The notes under the pieces: generated by a model
Seen by the model: only the letters and a program-made list of their open reading frames with translations
Database searches by the model: none
What the model was told of the DNA's origin: nothing
Made by a program: the position numbers and the translations under genes
Shown here: piece by piece, positions 1-7,029 of the stretch
Layout of the letters: every line of letters begins with the position of its first letter
Position numbering within the stretch: the first letter of the stretch is position 1
DNA from: Candidatus Aminicenantota bacterium
GTDB taxonomy: Bacteria; Acidobacteriota; Aminicenantia; UBA2199
Length of the DNA stretch: 12,822 bases
NCBI GenBank assembly: GCA_023136725.1
Contig: JAGLQR010000022.1
Span: forward strand, 1-12,822
Direction of reading: 5' to 3'

Positions 1-359
1 TCCATATGATTGTTGATATCTTTTTTTCTATCTTCAGGTACCAGGCTCTTTATTTTTTCTATAGCAGAGTCGTATTGTTTGTCTTCAAGAGATGTATTTA
101 CACTCTGTAGAGAAGTTAATATTGAAAGCATTTCATTTATTGATAATATTTGTCTGTCAATTTTATAGTTATCTATAAGCCCGTATCCGCCTTCATTTCC
201 CTGGTAAGACATTACCGGTATGCCGGCAAGCAAAAGTGCATCCAGATCCCTGTAGATCGTTCTGATTGAAACTTCAAACTTATCTGACAATTCTCGTGCA
301 GTTACACGATCTTTATTAAGCATCAGAATTGTTATCGATAAAAGCCTGTCTATTCTCAT
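1..359 (-). CDS. YafY-type HTH/WYL transcriptional regulator, N-terminal part only
   Basis: The gene runs off the left edge, so only about 119 N-terminal residues are visible. Translation from ATG at 359 begins MRIDRLLSITILMLNKDRVT and continues ARELSDKFEVSIRTIYRDLD, the winged-helix (HTH_11) signature of the DeoR-like YafY family. This is followed by the typical linker with GNEGGYGL. The WYL ligand-binding domain expected next lies outside the window. An in-frame ATG six codons upstream (377) is possible, but the family usually starts with M-K/R-IDRL, so I prefer 359; neither start has a clear SD. Such proteins are usually cytoplasmic repressors or activators. The target is unknown. The kinase gene is transcribed divergently from it, 177 bp away. 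Confidence 0.85.
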   Translation of the reverse strand, partial: MRIDRLLSITILMLNKDRVTARELSDKFEVSIRTIYRDLDALLLAGIPVMSYQGNEGGYGLIDNYKIDRQILSINEMLSILTSLQSVNTSLEDKQYDSAIEKIKSLVPEDRKKDINNHM

Positions 360-385
360 AAGTATTAATTTTAGCATTTTAAAAT

Positions 386-412
386 TGATAATACTTCTAA
401 ATGCTGATAATA
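386..412. repeat. Two direct copies of TGATAATA upstream of the YafY-type gene
   Basis: TGATAATA occurs at 386-393 and again at 405-412, start to start 19 bp, close to two helical turns. An ATTTTAAAAT palindrome lies at 376-385. The placement just upstream of a regulator gene would suit an autoregulatory operator, but in AT-rich DNA such repeats also arise by chance. Function is inferred only. Confidence 0.3.
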
Positions 413-425
413 GATCCGGTTAACC

Positions 426-434
426 AGGAGGTGA
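426..434 (+). promoter_or_regulatory. Orphan perfect Shine-Dalgarno sequence AGGAGGTGA
   Basis: AGGAGGTGA matches the complement of the 16S rRNA 3' end over nine bases, yet no substantial reading frame follows. The nearby options are a GTG at 431 inside the motif (8 codons to TGA at 455-457) and an ATG at 450 (5 codons). The kinase frame is closed by a TGA at 474-476. It may be a short leader peptide signal, the remnant of a lost gene, or chance. Confidence 0.35.
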
Positions 435-472
435 TTACAGAATCAATAAATGAATGAAATAATTTGATGAAT

Positions 473-501
473 TTGAATAAATATTTTTGCTGCTGTATTA
501 T
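473..501 (+). promoter_or_regulatory. Probable sigma-70 promoter for the hybrid kinase gene
   Basis: TTGAAT at 473-478 and TATTAT at 496-501 are separated by 17 bp, with a TG directly before the -10. Transcription would start near 508. That leaves a leader of about 29 nt containing the AAGGA ribosome site at 525-529. Called by hexamer match and spacing only. Confidence 0.5.
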
Positions 502-536
502 TCTTTACGGTAATTTACAGGGTTAAGGACTTAACT

Positions 537-2552
537 TTGAACGATCACAATAAAACAAAAGAGCAACTTATTCTCGAATTGGAAAAACTCAGGCAATCAG
601 TTAATGAGCTAAAGACTTCAAAACCAAATCTGACAAAGGAGTTTTTGCAGGAAAGAGAGATCAAGCTATTCAAAAGTGCACTGGAAGCATCAACTGATGC
701 GATTGGGATGGCGACCTCCGAAGGCAGACACTATTACCAGAATGAGGCTTTCAATCATATGTTTGGTGAAGTCGGTATCGATCCGTCCTCAGTGTATATT
801 GATAAATCTGTTGGTATTGAAGTATTTCGAACAATCAAAGCAGGAACAAGATGGACAGGTGAGATTCAGATGTGTGGGGCAAACAATGAGATACGAGATA
901 TTCTTTTACGTGCATACTCTACAAAAGATGACAATGGAAAGATAACCAATCTAGTAGGTGTGCACACCGACATTACCGAACGTAAACATATCGAAAAGGT
1001 TCTTCGGAGAAAGGAGGAGAAATATCGTACTCTTTTTGAATTGTCACCAAATGGAATACTCCTTGAAGATGGAGATGGTAATATTATTGATGCAAATAGT
1101 GCTTTTTCTGAATCCCTGGGTTATAAACGGGAGGAGATCATTGGGAAAAATGTCCACATGCTTGCACATCCTGATGCCGTTAATGAAGTAGGGAAAAACA
1201 TTAAAGATCTTCTTTCAGGTAAAATATTAAGACATGAAGAGAAAAGTATTAAAAAAGACGGGACAACCTGTTATTTAAACCTGACTGAAAAAAAGATTAC
1301 TCTACCGGATGGAAAAGACGGTATTATTTGTATTACAGAGGACATTACTGAGCGAAGGCAGATAGGGGAGGCTTTAAGGGAGAGTGAAGAGGAATTGCGT
1401 CAGATTCAAAAACTGGATGGAATTGGCCAATTGGCAGCGGGCATAGCGCATGACTTTAACAATATTCTTACTGTAATGCTTGGGAATACCGAACTTGCAC
1501 TTGAGAGTTCAAATATGGATGAAAAAGTCCGGAATAATCTGGAACAGGTAATGTTCAGCGGACATAATGCCGGTAAGCTTATTTCTAATATCCTGACTTT
1601 CAGTAGAAAACAGGTAATAAGGCCTGAAGTAATTGATGTTAACAATACAATTTTAAACCTGACCCAAACACTTCACAGAGTAATTAGTGAGGATATAAAA
1701 ATAGAATTGAATTTACATAAAAATATTTACCCGATAAAAGCCGATCCAACACAAATTGAACAGATACTGATTAACCTGGTTATTAATGCAAAGGATGCTA
1801 TTCAAAAGTCAAAGAAACAAAAGAGAATTAAAGCTATTACCATAGAAACGGCAGATATTTTTCTTGAAGAGGAAGATATCTCCCGGCATATTGGTGCCAC
1901 TATCGGACAGAATGTTTTTATTTCAGTAACAGATACCGGTATAGGCATGAATAAAGAGATTTGTAATAGAATTTTTGAACCTTATTTTACAACAAAAGCT
2001 CCCGGCAAAGGGACAGGGCTAGGCTTATCAATTGTTTACGGTATTATTAAACAAAATAACGGCTCAATCAGTGTTTACAGTGAACCCGATGAAGGAACAA
2101 CGATCAAAGTATATTGGCCTGCATTTACAGGCAAAACAAAGTTTAAGGAGGAAGTTGAAGAAGAAAAGATCATAGGAGGAACTGAAACAATACTATTCGC
2201 TGAAGATGATGATAGTGTTAGAAAAACCACTGAAAAATTGCTAAGTGCGTATGGATATACAGTAATGTCAGCTTCGAACGGCAGGAATGCCCTCGATCTT
2301 ATTAAATCTAAAAATGTAAAAATTGATATGCTTATCACTGATGTAGTTATGCCTGAGATAGGTGGTATTGAATTGTCAGAAAGAATGAAAGCTATTTTCC
2401 CTGAATTAAAGGTTCTTTATTGTTCAGGTTATCCTGACGATAATATTGTTTCTGTTAACCGTGTTTTACATGAAGAGATAAATTTCATTCCCAAACCTTA
2501 TTCCAGCAAAGAGCTTTCAAAAAAAGTACGGGAGATTTTTGATACAAAATAA
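537..2552 (+). CDS. Hybrid PAS-PAS sensor histidine kinase with C-terminal receiver
   Basis: This 671-residue kinase probably senses a signal through two PAS domains and passes phosphate from His to an Asp in its own receiver. The start is TTG at 537 with AAGGA at 525-529 (7-nt spacing), and no ATG or GTG precedes it in frame. In order: short coiled coil (about 6-27), PAS/PAC 1 (about 43-150, ending TDITERK), PAS/PAC 2 (about 160-275, ending TEDITERR), HisKA with the phospho-acceptor H305 in GIAHDFNNIL, HATPase with N-box N413/N417, G1 DTGIGM (466-471), FEPYFTTK and G2 GKGTGLGLS (490-498). The receiver (about 551-669) has E556-D557-D558, acceptor D602, S630 and K653. I see no membrane segment, so it is likely cytoplasmic. 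No response regulator with an output domain sits beside it, so the next partner is unknown. All catalytic residues look intact. Confidence 0.93.
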   Translation: MNDHNKTKEQLILELEKLRQSVNELKTSKPNLTKEFLQEREIKLFKSALEASTDAIGMATSEGRHYYQNEAFNHMFGEVGIDPSSVYIDKSVGIEVFRTIKAGTRWTGEIQMCGANNEIRDILLRAYSTKDDNGKITNLVGVHTDITERKHIEKVLRRKEEKYRTLFELSPNGILLEDGDGNIIDANSAFSESLGYKREEIIGKNVHMLAHPDAVNEVGKNIKDLLSGKILRHEEKSIKKDGTTCYLNLTEKKITLPDGKDGIICITEDITERRQIGEALRESEEELRQIQKLDGIGQLAAGIAHDFNNILTVMLGNTELALESSNMDEKVRNNLEQVMFSGHNAGKLISNILTFSRKQVIRPEVIDVNNTILNLTQTLHRVISEDIKIELNLHKNIYPIKADPTQIEQILINLVINAKDAIQKSKKQKRIKAITIETADIFLEEEDISRHIGATIGQNVFISVTDTGIGMNKEICNRIFEPYFTTKAPGKGTGLGLSIVYGIIKQNNGSISVYSEPDEGTTIKVYWPAFTGKTKFKEEVEEEKIIGGTETILFAEDDDSVRKTTEKLLSAYGYTVMSASNGRNALDLIKSKNVKIDMLITDVVMPEIGGIELSERMKAIFPELKVLYCSGYPDDNIVSVNRVLHEEINFIPKPYSSKELSKKVREIFDTK

Positions 2553-2632
2553 AATATTAGATTCGATAGGGGATTCAACTAATTAAAAACAAAAATCACT
2601 TTTATTAAGTATAACCAGATGAGGTGTCAAAA

Positions 2633-2836
2633 ATGAAAGGATTTTTATTATGGATATTATTATTTTATTTCAGTTGGCCGTTAGCCTTGCTTGCATTGAT
2701 ATTGTATCCGATCATATGGCTGCTGTTATTACCATTCCGGATATTCGGATTTGCTGTAGGAGCAGTATTTGATCTTCTTAAATCAATCATAACTCTTCCA
2801 AACAGACTACTGACCAAATCCAGGCAAGCAAGGTAA
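2633..2836 (+). CDS. Small two-helix membrane protein, unrecognised
   Basis: A 67-residue protein beginning MKGFLLWILLFYFSWPLALL. I chose ATG at 2633 because GAGGTG at 2621-2626 sits 6 nt before it as a ribosome site. A GTG at 2624, three codons upstream in frame, lies inside that site and is unlikely. Residues about 3-24 and 26-45 are strongly hydrophobic with a proline between them, suggesting a helical hairpin in the inner membrane. The C-terminal tail is basic (NRLLTKSRQAR), so it probably lies in the cytoplasm. The gene follows the kinase by 80 bp on the same strand and faces parB tail to tail. I do not recognise a characterised family and assign no function. Confidence 0.7.
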   Translation: MKGFLLWILLFYFSWPLALLALILYPIIWLLLLPFRIFGFAVGAVFDLLKSIITLPNRLLTKSRQAR

Positions 2837-2840
2837 AGCA

Positions 2841-2854
2841 TTAAACTTGTTTAA
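2841..2854. repeat. Short inverted repeat between the small membrane gene and parB
   Basis: TTAAAC and GTTTAA flank a 2-nt centre just after the stop of the small membrane gene. The loop is too short and the T run too weak for a confident terminator. The rest of the 88-bp convergent gap (2837-2924) holds nothing else I can support. Confidence 0.25.
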
Positions 2855-2924
2855 AGTAAGCGTGGTGAGCATGCATATACTGGTTCGGATAAGATATATT
2901 ATGTAAACTTGCGATAGTTTTTTA

Positions 2925-3779
2925 TCATAAATCTTCAATATTACCTTTTCTTATCTCTTCAATAAGGCCGTTTAGAACTGCTATCAATATATCCTTTTTG
3001 TCGTCACTGCTGTCATCAGCTTTTATATTAAAGTTTAGTTTTACCCTTTTGTCCGGCGATGTGAACTTAAATTTAAACTCACCGGGTTTTGTTTTTTGTG
3101 TAGGAAGTTTTGCCGTTTTCCTTCTCTCTTTAATTTCATCTCTTGAGAATGGTTTTTTCATATATTTTTCTAGTATTTCAAACATTTCGCTTTTGTCTTC
3201 AACCTTAGCTAATTCCAGGAGAAATGTTTTAGACTCAATTTTTAATAGTTGGCATTTTTGAATTATATCCGGCGGGAGATCGGTTATTCGTAAGAGCTCT
3301 GTAATTGTGACTCTTGATTTCCCCAGTTTCTTTGCTATTTCCTCATGAGTATATCCGTATATATCAGAAAGTGATTTAAGCGAATAAGCCTGCTCATAAA
3401 CATTCAGATCTTTCCTTTGTATGTTTTCTATTATAGAAAGCTCCAAGGCTTCATTGTCGGGAATCTCAAATTCAATGCATGGCATTTCCCTTAATCCAGC
3501 TATTTTAGCGGCTCTGAAGCGTCTCTCTCCAGCTATGATCTCAAACTTTCCATCCTTTGCCCTTACCAATATAGGTTCAAGAATGCCCTTCTCCCCTATT
3601 GATCTTGCGAGTTCATCAATGTTACCGAAATCCTTACGGGGCTGCATAAGGTTCGGTACTATTTTTTCAACAGGTATTTTTCTGATAATTGAAGTTCTTG
3701 TCCTGGAGGATATCTCCTCAACAAAATGACTGTCATGCCTTGACTTGACGAAGTCAGGCAATCCTACTTTTTTAGCCAT
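2925..3779 (-). CDS. parB: Chromosome-partitioning protein ParB
   Basis: ParB (Spo0J) is the CTP-dependent DNA clamp that loads at parS sites and works with ParA in segregating replication origins. The protein has 284 residues from ATG at 3779. A TTG two codons upstream (3785) is also in frame, with GAGGAG at 3790-3795 (10 nt before the ATG, 4 nt before the TTG). Visible parts: a short basic N-terminal stretch, the ParB/Srx CTP-binding domain with GERRFR (residues 84-89) and ENIQR (118-122), the HTH YTHEEIAKKLGKSRVTITEL (143-162), and a C-terminal dimerisation region ending LIEEIRKGNIEDL. The usual NLNPIEEA stretch reads DLNVYEQA here. The start overlaps the parA stop by 8 bases (ATGGCTAA), indicating translational coupling. 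It is the last gene of the minus-strand row. Confidence 0.95.
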   Translation of the reverse strand: MAKKVGLPDFVKSRHDSHFVEEISSRTRTSIIRKIPVEKIVPNLMQPRKDFGNIDELARSIGEKGILEPILVRAKDGKFEIIAGERRFRAAKIAGLREMPCIEFEIPDNEALELSIIENIQRKDLNVYEQAYSLKSLSDIYGYTHEEIAKKLGKSRVTITELLRITDLPPDIIQKCQLLKIESKTFLLELAKVEDKSEMFEILEKYMKKPFSRDEIKERRKTAKLPTQKTKPGEFKFKFTSPDKRVKLNFNIKADDSSDDKKDILIAVLNGLIEEIRKGNIEDL

Positions 3780-4527
3780 TTTCAACTATCTCCTCAGCCA
3801 GTTTTTTATATTGCGCTGCACCTTTTGAATTTGGAGCAAAAGTGAAGATCGATTCTTTATAAGCAGGACTCTCTTCAAGCCTTACGCTCCTTGATATTGT
3901 AGTTTTAAACACCTTGTCTCCAAACAATTTTTTAATATGCTTTTCACTGTCCTTTGCAATAACCACCCTTTTGTCATGCATAGTTATGAGAACTCCTAGT
4001 AATGAAAGGTTCGGGTTGCTCCTTATCCTTACTTTTTCAAAGGTTTCCAGCAGGTCATCGGTCCCCTCAAGCGCAAAATAAGAGCTCTGGATCGGTATAA
4101 GAAGATGTGAAGCTGCAACGAAAGAGTTGATTGTTATCAAACCCAATGTGGGAGGTGTATCTATTATGATGAAATCATATTTGAACTTGAAAGTATCGAG
4201 CCTGTCTTTAAGCCTGAAATGGCTGTCTATTTCACCTATCAGCTTTACCTCAAGCTTTGCCATGGAAATATCTGCAGGAATTATTGACAGGTTTATTACC
4301 GATGTTGATCTGACAACTTCTTCAAAGCCAAGCTCACTATTCTCAAGCAGATCGTAGGCAGAATTTTCGATGCTGTCCGGATCGAGGAAAGTAACTGTTG
4401 AATTTGCCTGTGGATCAAGATCTATCAATAATGTCTTGTATCCCAGAAATGCCAATGCGGCTGATAAATTAATTGAAGTTGTGGTTTTACCCACGCCCCC
4501 TTTCTGATTTGCGATTGTTATTATCAC
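3772..4527 (-). CDS. parA: Chromosome-partitioning ATPase ParA (Soj type)
   Basis: ParA is a deviant-Walker ATPase that binds DNA non-specifically as an ATP dimer and is cleared by ParB to move origins apart. I chose GTG at 4527 (251 residues, starting MIITIANQKGGVGKT) because AAAGGAG lies 6 nt before it at 4534-4540 and the motif begins where ParA proteins normally begin. A longer frame to 4578 would run through the promoter. Deviant Walker A KGGVGKTT is at residues 9-16, the A' box LLIDLDPQAN at 33-42 and Walker B FIIIDTPP at 119-126 with D123. No N-terminal HTH is present, so it is the short chromosomal form rather than a plasmid autorepressor. It has its own probable promoter and is coupled to parB. 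Confidence 0.95.
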   Translation of the reverse strand: MIITIANQKGGVGKTTTSINLSAALAFLGYKTLLIDLDPQANSTVTFLDPDSIENSAYDLLENSELGFEEVVRSTSVINLSIIPADISMAKLEVKLIGEIDSHFRLKDRLDTFKFKYDFIIIDTPPTLGLITINSFVAASHLLIPIQSSYFALEGTDDLLETFEKVRIRSNPNLSLLGVLITMHDKRVVIAKDSEKHIKKLFGDKVFKTTISRSVRLEESPAYKESIFTFAPNSKGAAQYKKLAEEIVENG

Positions 4528-4532
4528 TTTAA

Positions 4533-4546
4533 ACTCCTTTAGGAGT
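4533..4546 (-). promoter_or_regulatory. Inverted repeat covering the parA ribosome binding site
   Basis: Read on the minus strand, ACTCC (4546-4542), loop TAAA, then GGAGT (4537-4533) can pair, and the 3' arm is the parA SD. A transcript starting at the parA promoter would begin near 4543 and lack part of the 5' arm. A read-through transcript from the upstream genes would contain the full hairpin. This could lower parA translation on the long mRNA only; that is inference from five base pairs. Confidence 0.35.
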
Positions 4547-4549
4547 AAG

Positions 4550-4578
4550 ATACTAAATAATAAATTTTGATTTGTCAA
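4550..4578 (-). promoter_or_regulatory. Strong sigma-70 promoter for parAB
   Basis: On the minus strand, perfect TTGACA (4578-4573) is followed after 17 bp by TAGTAT (4555-4550). The predicted start is near 4543, only a few bases ahead of the AAAGGAG ribosome site and about 16 nt from the GTG of parA. It lets parAB be expressed independently of the der/ispF genes upstream. Called from motif match, spacing and position. Confidence 0.65.
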
Positions 4579-4582
4579 GAAC

Positions 4583-4602
4583 TATGTCGACATGTCGACA
4601 TA
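4583..4602. repeat. Perfect 20-bp palindrome upstream of the parA promoter
   Basis: TATGTCGACATGTCGACATA equals its own reverse complement and is built from two overlapping ATGTCGACAT units. It ends 4 bp upstream of the parA -35 hexamer and 8 bp after the stop codon of the HAD gene. A regulator or ParB itself could bind there. The inner 16 bp (TGTCGACATGTCGACA) has the length and symmetry of parS, but it matches the consensus TGTTTCACGTGAAACA only at the outer TGT/ACA. It is not a canonical parS. With no spacer it is a poor RNA terminator. Confidence 0.6.
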
Positions 4603-4610
4603 AGATTTGA

Positions 4611-5198
4611 TCAGGAATTAAATATCATATTAGAAAGATCATGAAAGTCTTTGAAATAATTAATGTTTTCAGTGTAATTGCCTGTGATATTGGAGTCCTT
4701 AATTATGAAAATATCTGATATATTCGATCTGACAGAAGCAGTGATATCAAGGTCGCTATCCCCTATTGATATTGTGTTTTCAGGCTCAACTTCAAATTTT
4801 TTCATTAAAAATTTAAATGCAGAAGGAGATGGTTTCCACATCTTTTCATCTCGTGTAATGATCATATCAAAAGATAAATTAAACTTGTTTATAAGGTAGT
4901 TTGTGTTTTTTCTGGAATTATTAGTCACAAGTGAGACCTTTATGCCTCTTTTCCTGATCTCATTTACGAATTCCAGCGAACCATCTATTGTTTTTGCTTC
5001 TAAAGTATTTTTTTCTTCGATATCCTCAAGGTACCTAAGTCCATCTATATCTACAACTCCGCTGCTATAAATTTTTTCAAGTATACTTGAGTTATGAACA
5101 TTTAATTTCTTCTTGACAGATCTCCAATCAACATTACTGGTAAAGATGGTCCCATCCATGTCCATAATTATCAGGTCAATTATTTTTCCGCGATTCAT
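4611..5198 (-). CDS. HAD-superfamily hydrolase, phosphatase type
   Basis: A 195-residue haloacid-dehalogenase-like protein, probably a cytoplasmic phosphatase acting on a small phosphorylated metabolite; the substrate cannot be read from sequence. All four motifs are visible: motif I DMDGT (D13 nucleophile, D15 acid/base), motif II LVTNNS (T92), motif III K122-P123, and motif IV GDSDLD (146-151). A small cap of about 50 residues (about 22-70) follows motif I, as in the phosphoglycolate phosphatase-like (Gph) group. Its ATG shares one base with the der stop (TAATG), so it is translationally coupled to der. No strong SD precedes it, which fits coupling. Gph is a possible name, but the evidence is not specific. 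Confidence 0.85.
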   Translation of the reverse strand: MNRGKIIDLIIMDMDGTIFTSNVDWRSVKKKLNVHNSSILEKIYSSGVVDIDGLRYLEDIEEKNTLEAKTIDGSLEFVNEIRKRGIKVSLVTNNSRKNTNYLINKFNLSFDMIITRDEKMWKPSPSAFKFLMKKFEVEPENTISIGDSDLDITASVRSNISDIFIIKDSNITGNYTENINYFKDFHDLSNMIFNS

Positions 5199-6508
5199 TA
5201 ATCTTTTGAAATAATTTTAAAGAAAAGCGGTATTCCGGGATTTTCTATTTTCAGACTGAGCTTCTTCTTTAAAAACGTCTCATCAGCGGACTTAAGCCTT
5301 CCTGAGTTAGATCGTATCTTCAGGAAGAAAGGCCTGTAGGATTCAATTGAGACGAATTTGGGGTTGAATCCCTTCCCGCTTTCAGTATAGAATTTTTTTT
5401 CAGACAATGCTGATTGAAAAATTTCATTAATTTTCTTTGTAGACATCCTGTTATTTGTAAATTCATTGATATCAGATGAAATGTCGATCAGATCAAAAAT
5501 ACTTTTTCCTGTTTTTGCTGAAACAATTATGAATTTCGCGAAATAAAATGAATTGAGAGTTCTTTTCAATTGACCCAATAGTTTGTCAAGTTTACTTTTA
5601 TCTTCAACAAGATCCCACTTGTTGCAGGCTACAATTACAGGTTTTGCAGATTTGATTACCTTCTTTGCAATCAGCAGGTCATTTTGATCGAGCTTCTTGG
5701 AAACATCAACAACAAAAATGACAATATCCGCATTGATAAGGTCACGCTCTGCTCTTATGACAGCAGCACTTTCAGTACTTTCTTTGACTTTTTGCAGTTT
5801 TCTTATTCCTGCATTGTCAACAATTATAAATTTTTTACCTTTACGCTTTATTTCAAAATTCACTGAATCACGGGTTGTTCCGGGGATTGGAGATACAATA
5901 GCCATTTCATCATTAAGAATGTGATTTATGATCGAAGATTTTCCAACATTAGGTTTTCCCATTATACTTATTCTCATTATTGGAAGAGTGCTTTTTTTAG
6001 TTGATACCGGATGATCTTTAAAGAAAATGCCAATGGATTCCAGCAGATCACCGACTCCGATATTATGTTCCGCAGATATATATGTGAAATCTGTTTTCAA
6101 GCTGTAGTATGATGTAGGGAGTAAAAATTTGCTTTGATTATCAACTTTATTAATAACCGGAATTATATTCTTATTGATCTTTCTGATCTCCAGGAAAAGA
6201 TCTTTTTCATATCCCAGAATTTCTCTTCTTCCGTCAAACAGATAGATAATAAGATGTGATCTTTCAACTTCTCTGAAAATCCGTTTATTTATCTCAGTCG
6301 ATATTATATCCTTTACAGGGAAAAATCCACCTGAATCCTGCAGTGTGAAAGTTTTTTCATCAATGTTGAACCTTTCACTGAATATGTCTCTGGTCATCCC
6401 GGGGTCGGAATGTATCAGGGCTCTCCTTTTTCCTATTATCCTGTTGAAAAGTGTAGACTTGCCGGTATTGGGAACACCTGCTATCGTTATAATTGGAAAT
6501 TCACTCAT
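5198..6508 (-). CDS. der: Ribosome-assembly GTPase Der (EngA)
   Basis: Der has two tandem GTPase domains and a C-terminal KH-like domain, and it helps mature the 50S ribosomal subunit. The 436-residue length is normal. G domain 1: P-loop GVPNTGKST (11-19), G3 DSGG (58-61, where most Der proteins have DTGG), G4 NKVD (120-123). G domain 2: P-loop GKPNVGKSS (184-192), G2 PGTTRD (209-214), G3 DNAG (231-234), G4 NKWD (296-299). The KH-like part occupies about residues 350-436. The start at 6508 has AGGT 8 nt upstream. The gene lies 17 bp downstream of ispF and overlaps the HAD gene by one base. No sign of truncation. Confidence 0.97.
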   Translation of the reverse strand: MSEFPIITIAGVPNTGKSTLFNRIIGKRRALIHSDPGMTRDIFSERFNIDEKTFTLQDSGGFFPVKDIISTEINKRIFREVERSHLIIYLFDGRREILGYEKDLFLEIRKINKNIIPVINKVDNQSKFLLPTSYYSLKTDFTYISAEHNIGVGDLLESIGIFFKDHPVSTKKSTLPIMRISIMGKPNVGKSSIINHILNDEMAIVSPIPGTTRDSVNFEIKRKGKKFIIVDNAGIRKLQKVKESTESAAVIRAERDLINADIVIFVVDVSKKLDQNDLLIAKKVIKSAKPVIVACNKWDLVEDKSKLDKLLGQLKRTLNSFYFAKFIIVSAKTGKSIFDLIDISSDINEFTNNRMSTKKINEIFQSALSEKKFYTESGKGFNPKFVSIESYRPFFLKIRSNSGRLKSADETFLKKKLSLKIENPGIPLFFKIISKD

Positions 6509-6525
6509 CTTATTTTACCTGAAAT

Positions 6526-7008
6526 TCAGGAGATCCTGATCATGGAAACACAATAACACTCGATCGCATCTCCGCTTCCAACAGCATCAACCTTCTCTTT
6601 GGTTTTTGATTTTATATTAAATCTGTCTGTCTCAACACCGAGAATTGATGAAATATTTTTTCTTATCTCAGATTTAAATGGAGATATTTTAGGTAATTCA
6701 GCTATAATAACAGAATCAATATTCATGATCTCAATATTTCTTTTTTTGTAAATATCCATGACAGCTTCAAGAAAATACCTGCTTTCTTTTCCCTTGAATC
6801 TCGGATCCGTATCGGGGAATAATTCACCAATATCACTCTCCCCTATTGCTCCGAGTAATGAATCTGAAAGTGCATGGATAAGGACATCTCCATCCGAATG
6901 GGCAATGAACTCCAGGTCATCTGAAACCTTAATACCGCCGATATATAGGCCTTTTCCCTTCTTTAGACGATGAATGTCATATCCTATCCCGGATCTAATC
7001 TTTAACAT
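6526..7008 (-). CDS. ispF: 2-C-methyl-D-erythritol 2,4-cyclodiphosphate synthase IspF
   Basis: IspF closes the CDP-methylerythritol phosphate to the cyclodiphosphate in the MEP isoprenoid pathway and acts as a cytoplasmic trimer. At 160 residues it has normal length. Metal ligands D11 and H13 lie in GYDIHRL, and H45 lies in SDGDVLIHALSD, the family signature. The C-terminal region KTKEKVDAVGSGDAIE carries the cytidine-binding and conserved glutamate motif. Start ATG at 7008 gives the usual N-terminus; the 21-bp gap to the upstream stop (7009-7029) contains no SD. The usual partner ispD is not present next to it, and I see no IspD fusion, so ispD must be elsewhere. Confidence 0.97.
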   Translation of the reverse strand: MLKIRSGIGYDIHRLKKGKGLYIGGIKVSDDLEFIAHSDGDVLIHALSDSLLGAIGESDIGELFPDTDPRFKGKESRYFLEAVMDIYKKRNIEIMNIDSVIIAELPKISPFKSEIRKNISSILGVETDRFNIKSKTKEKVDAVGSGDAIECYCVSMIRIS

Positions 7009-7029
7009 TTCTATTTTTTTACAATAAAG

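Noticed and set aside
2624..2632. GTG start for the small membrane protein
   Set aside because: The GTG is part of the GAGGTG ribosome site that serves ATG 2633.
4528..4578. Longer parA start giving 17 additional N-terminal residues
   Set aside because: The extension would translate the promoter and the SD itself. AAAGGAG plus GTG at 4527 gives the standard ParA N-terminus.
4587..4602. Canonical parS site
   Set aside because: Only the outer TGT/ACA of the 16-bp palindrome matches the parS consensus; I noticed no closer match elsewhere in the window.
4583..4602. Rho-independent terminator after the HAD gene
   Set aside because: The palindrome has no natural loop and is not followed by a T tract on the minus strand.
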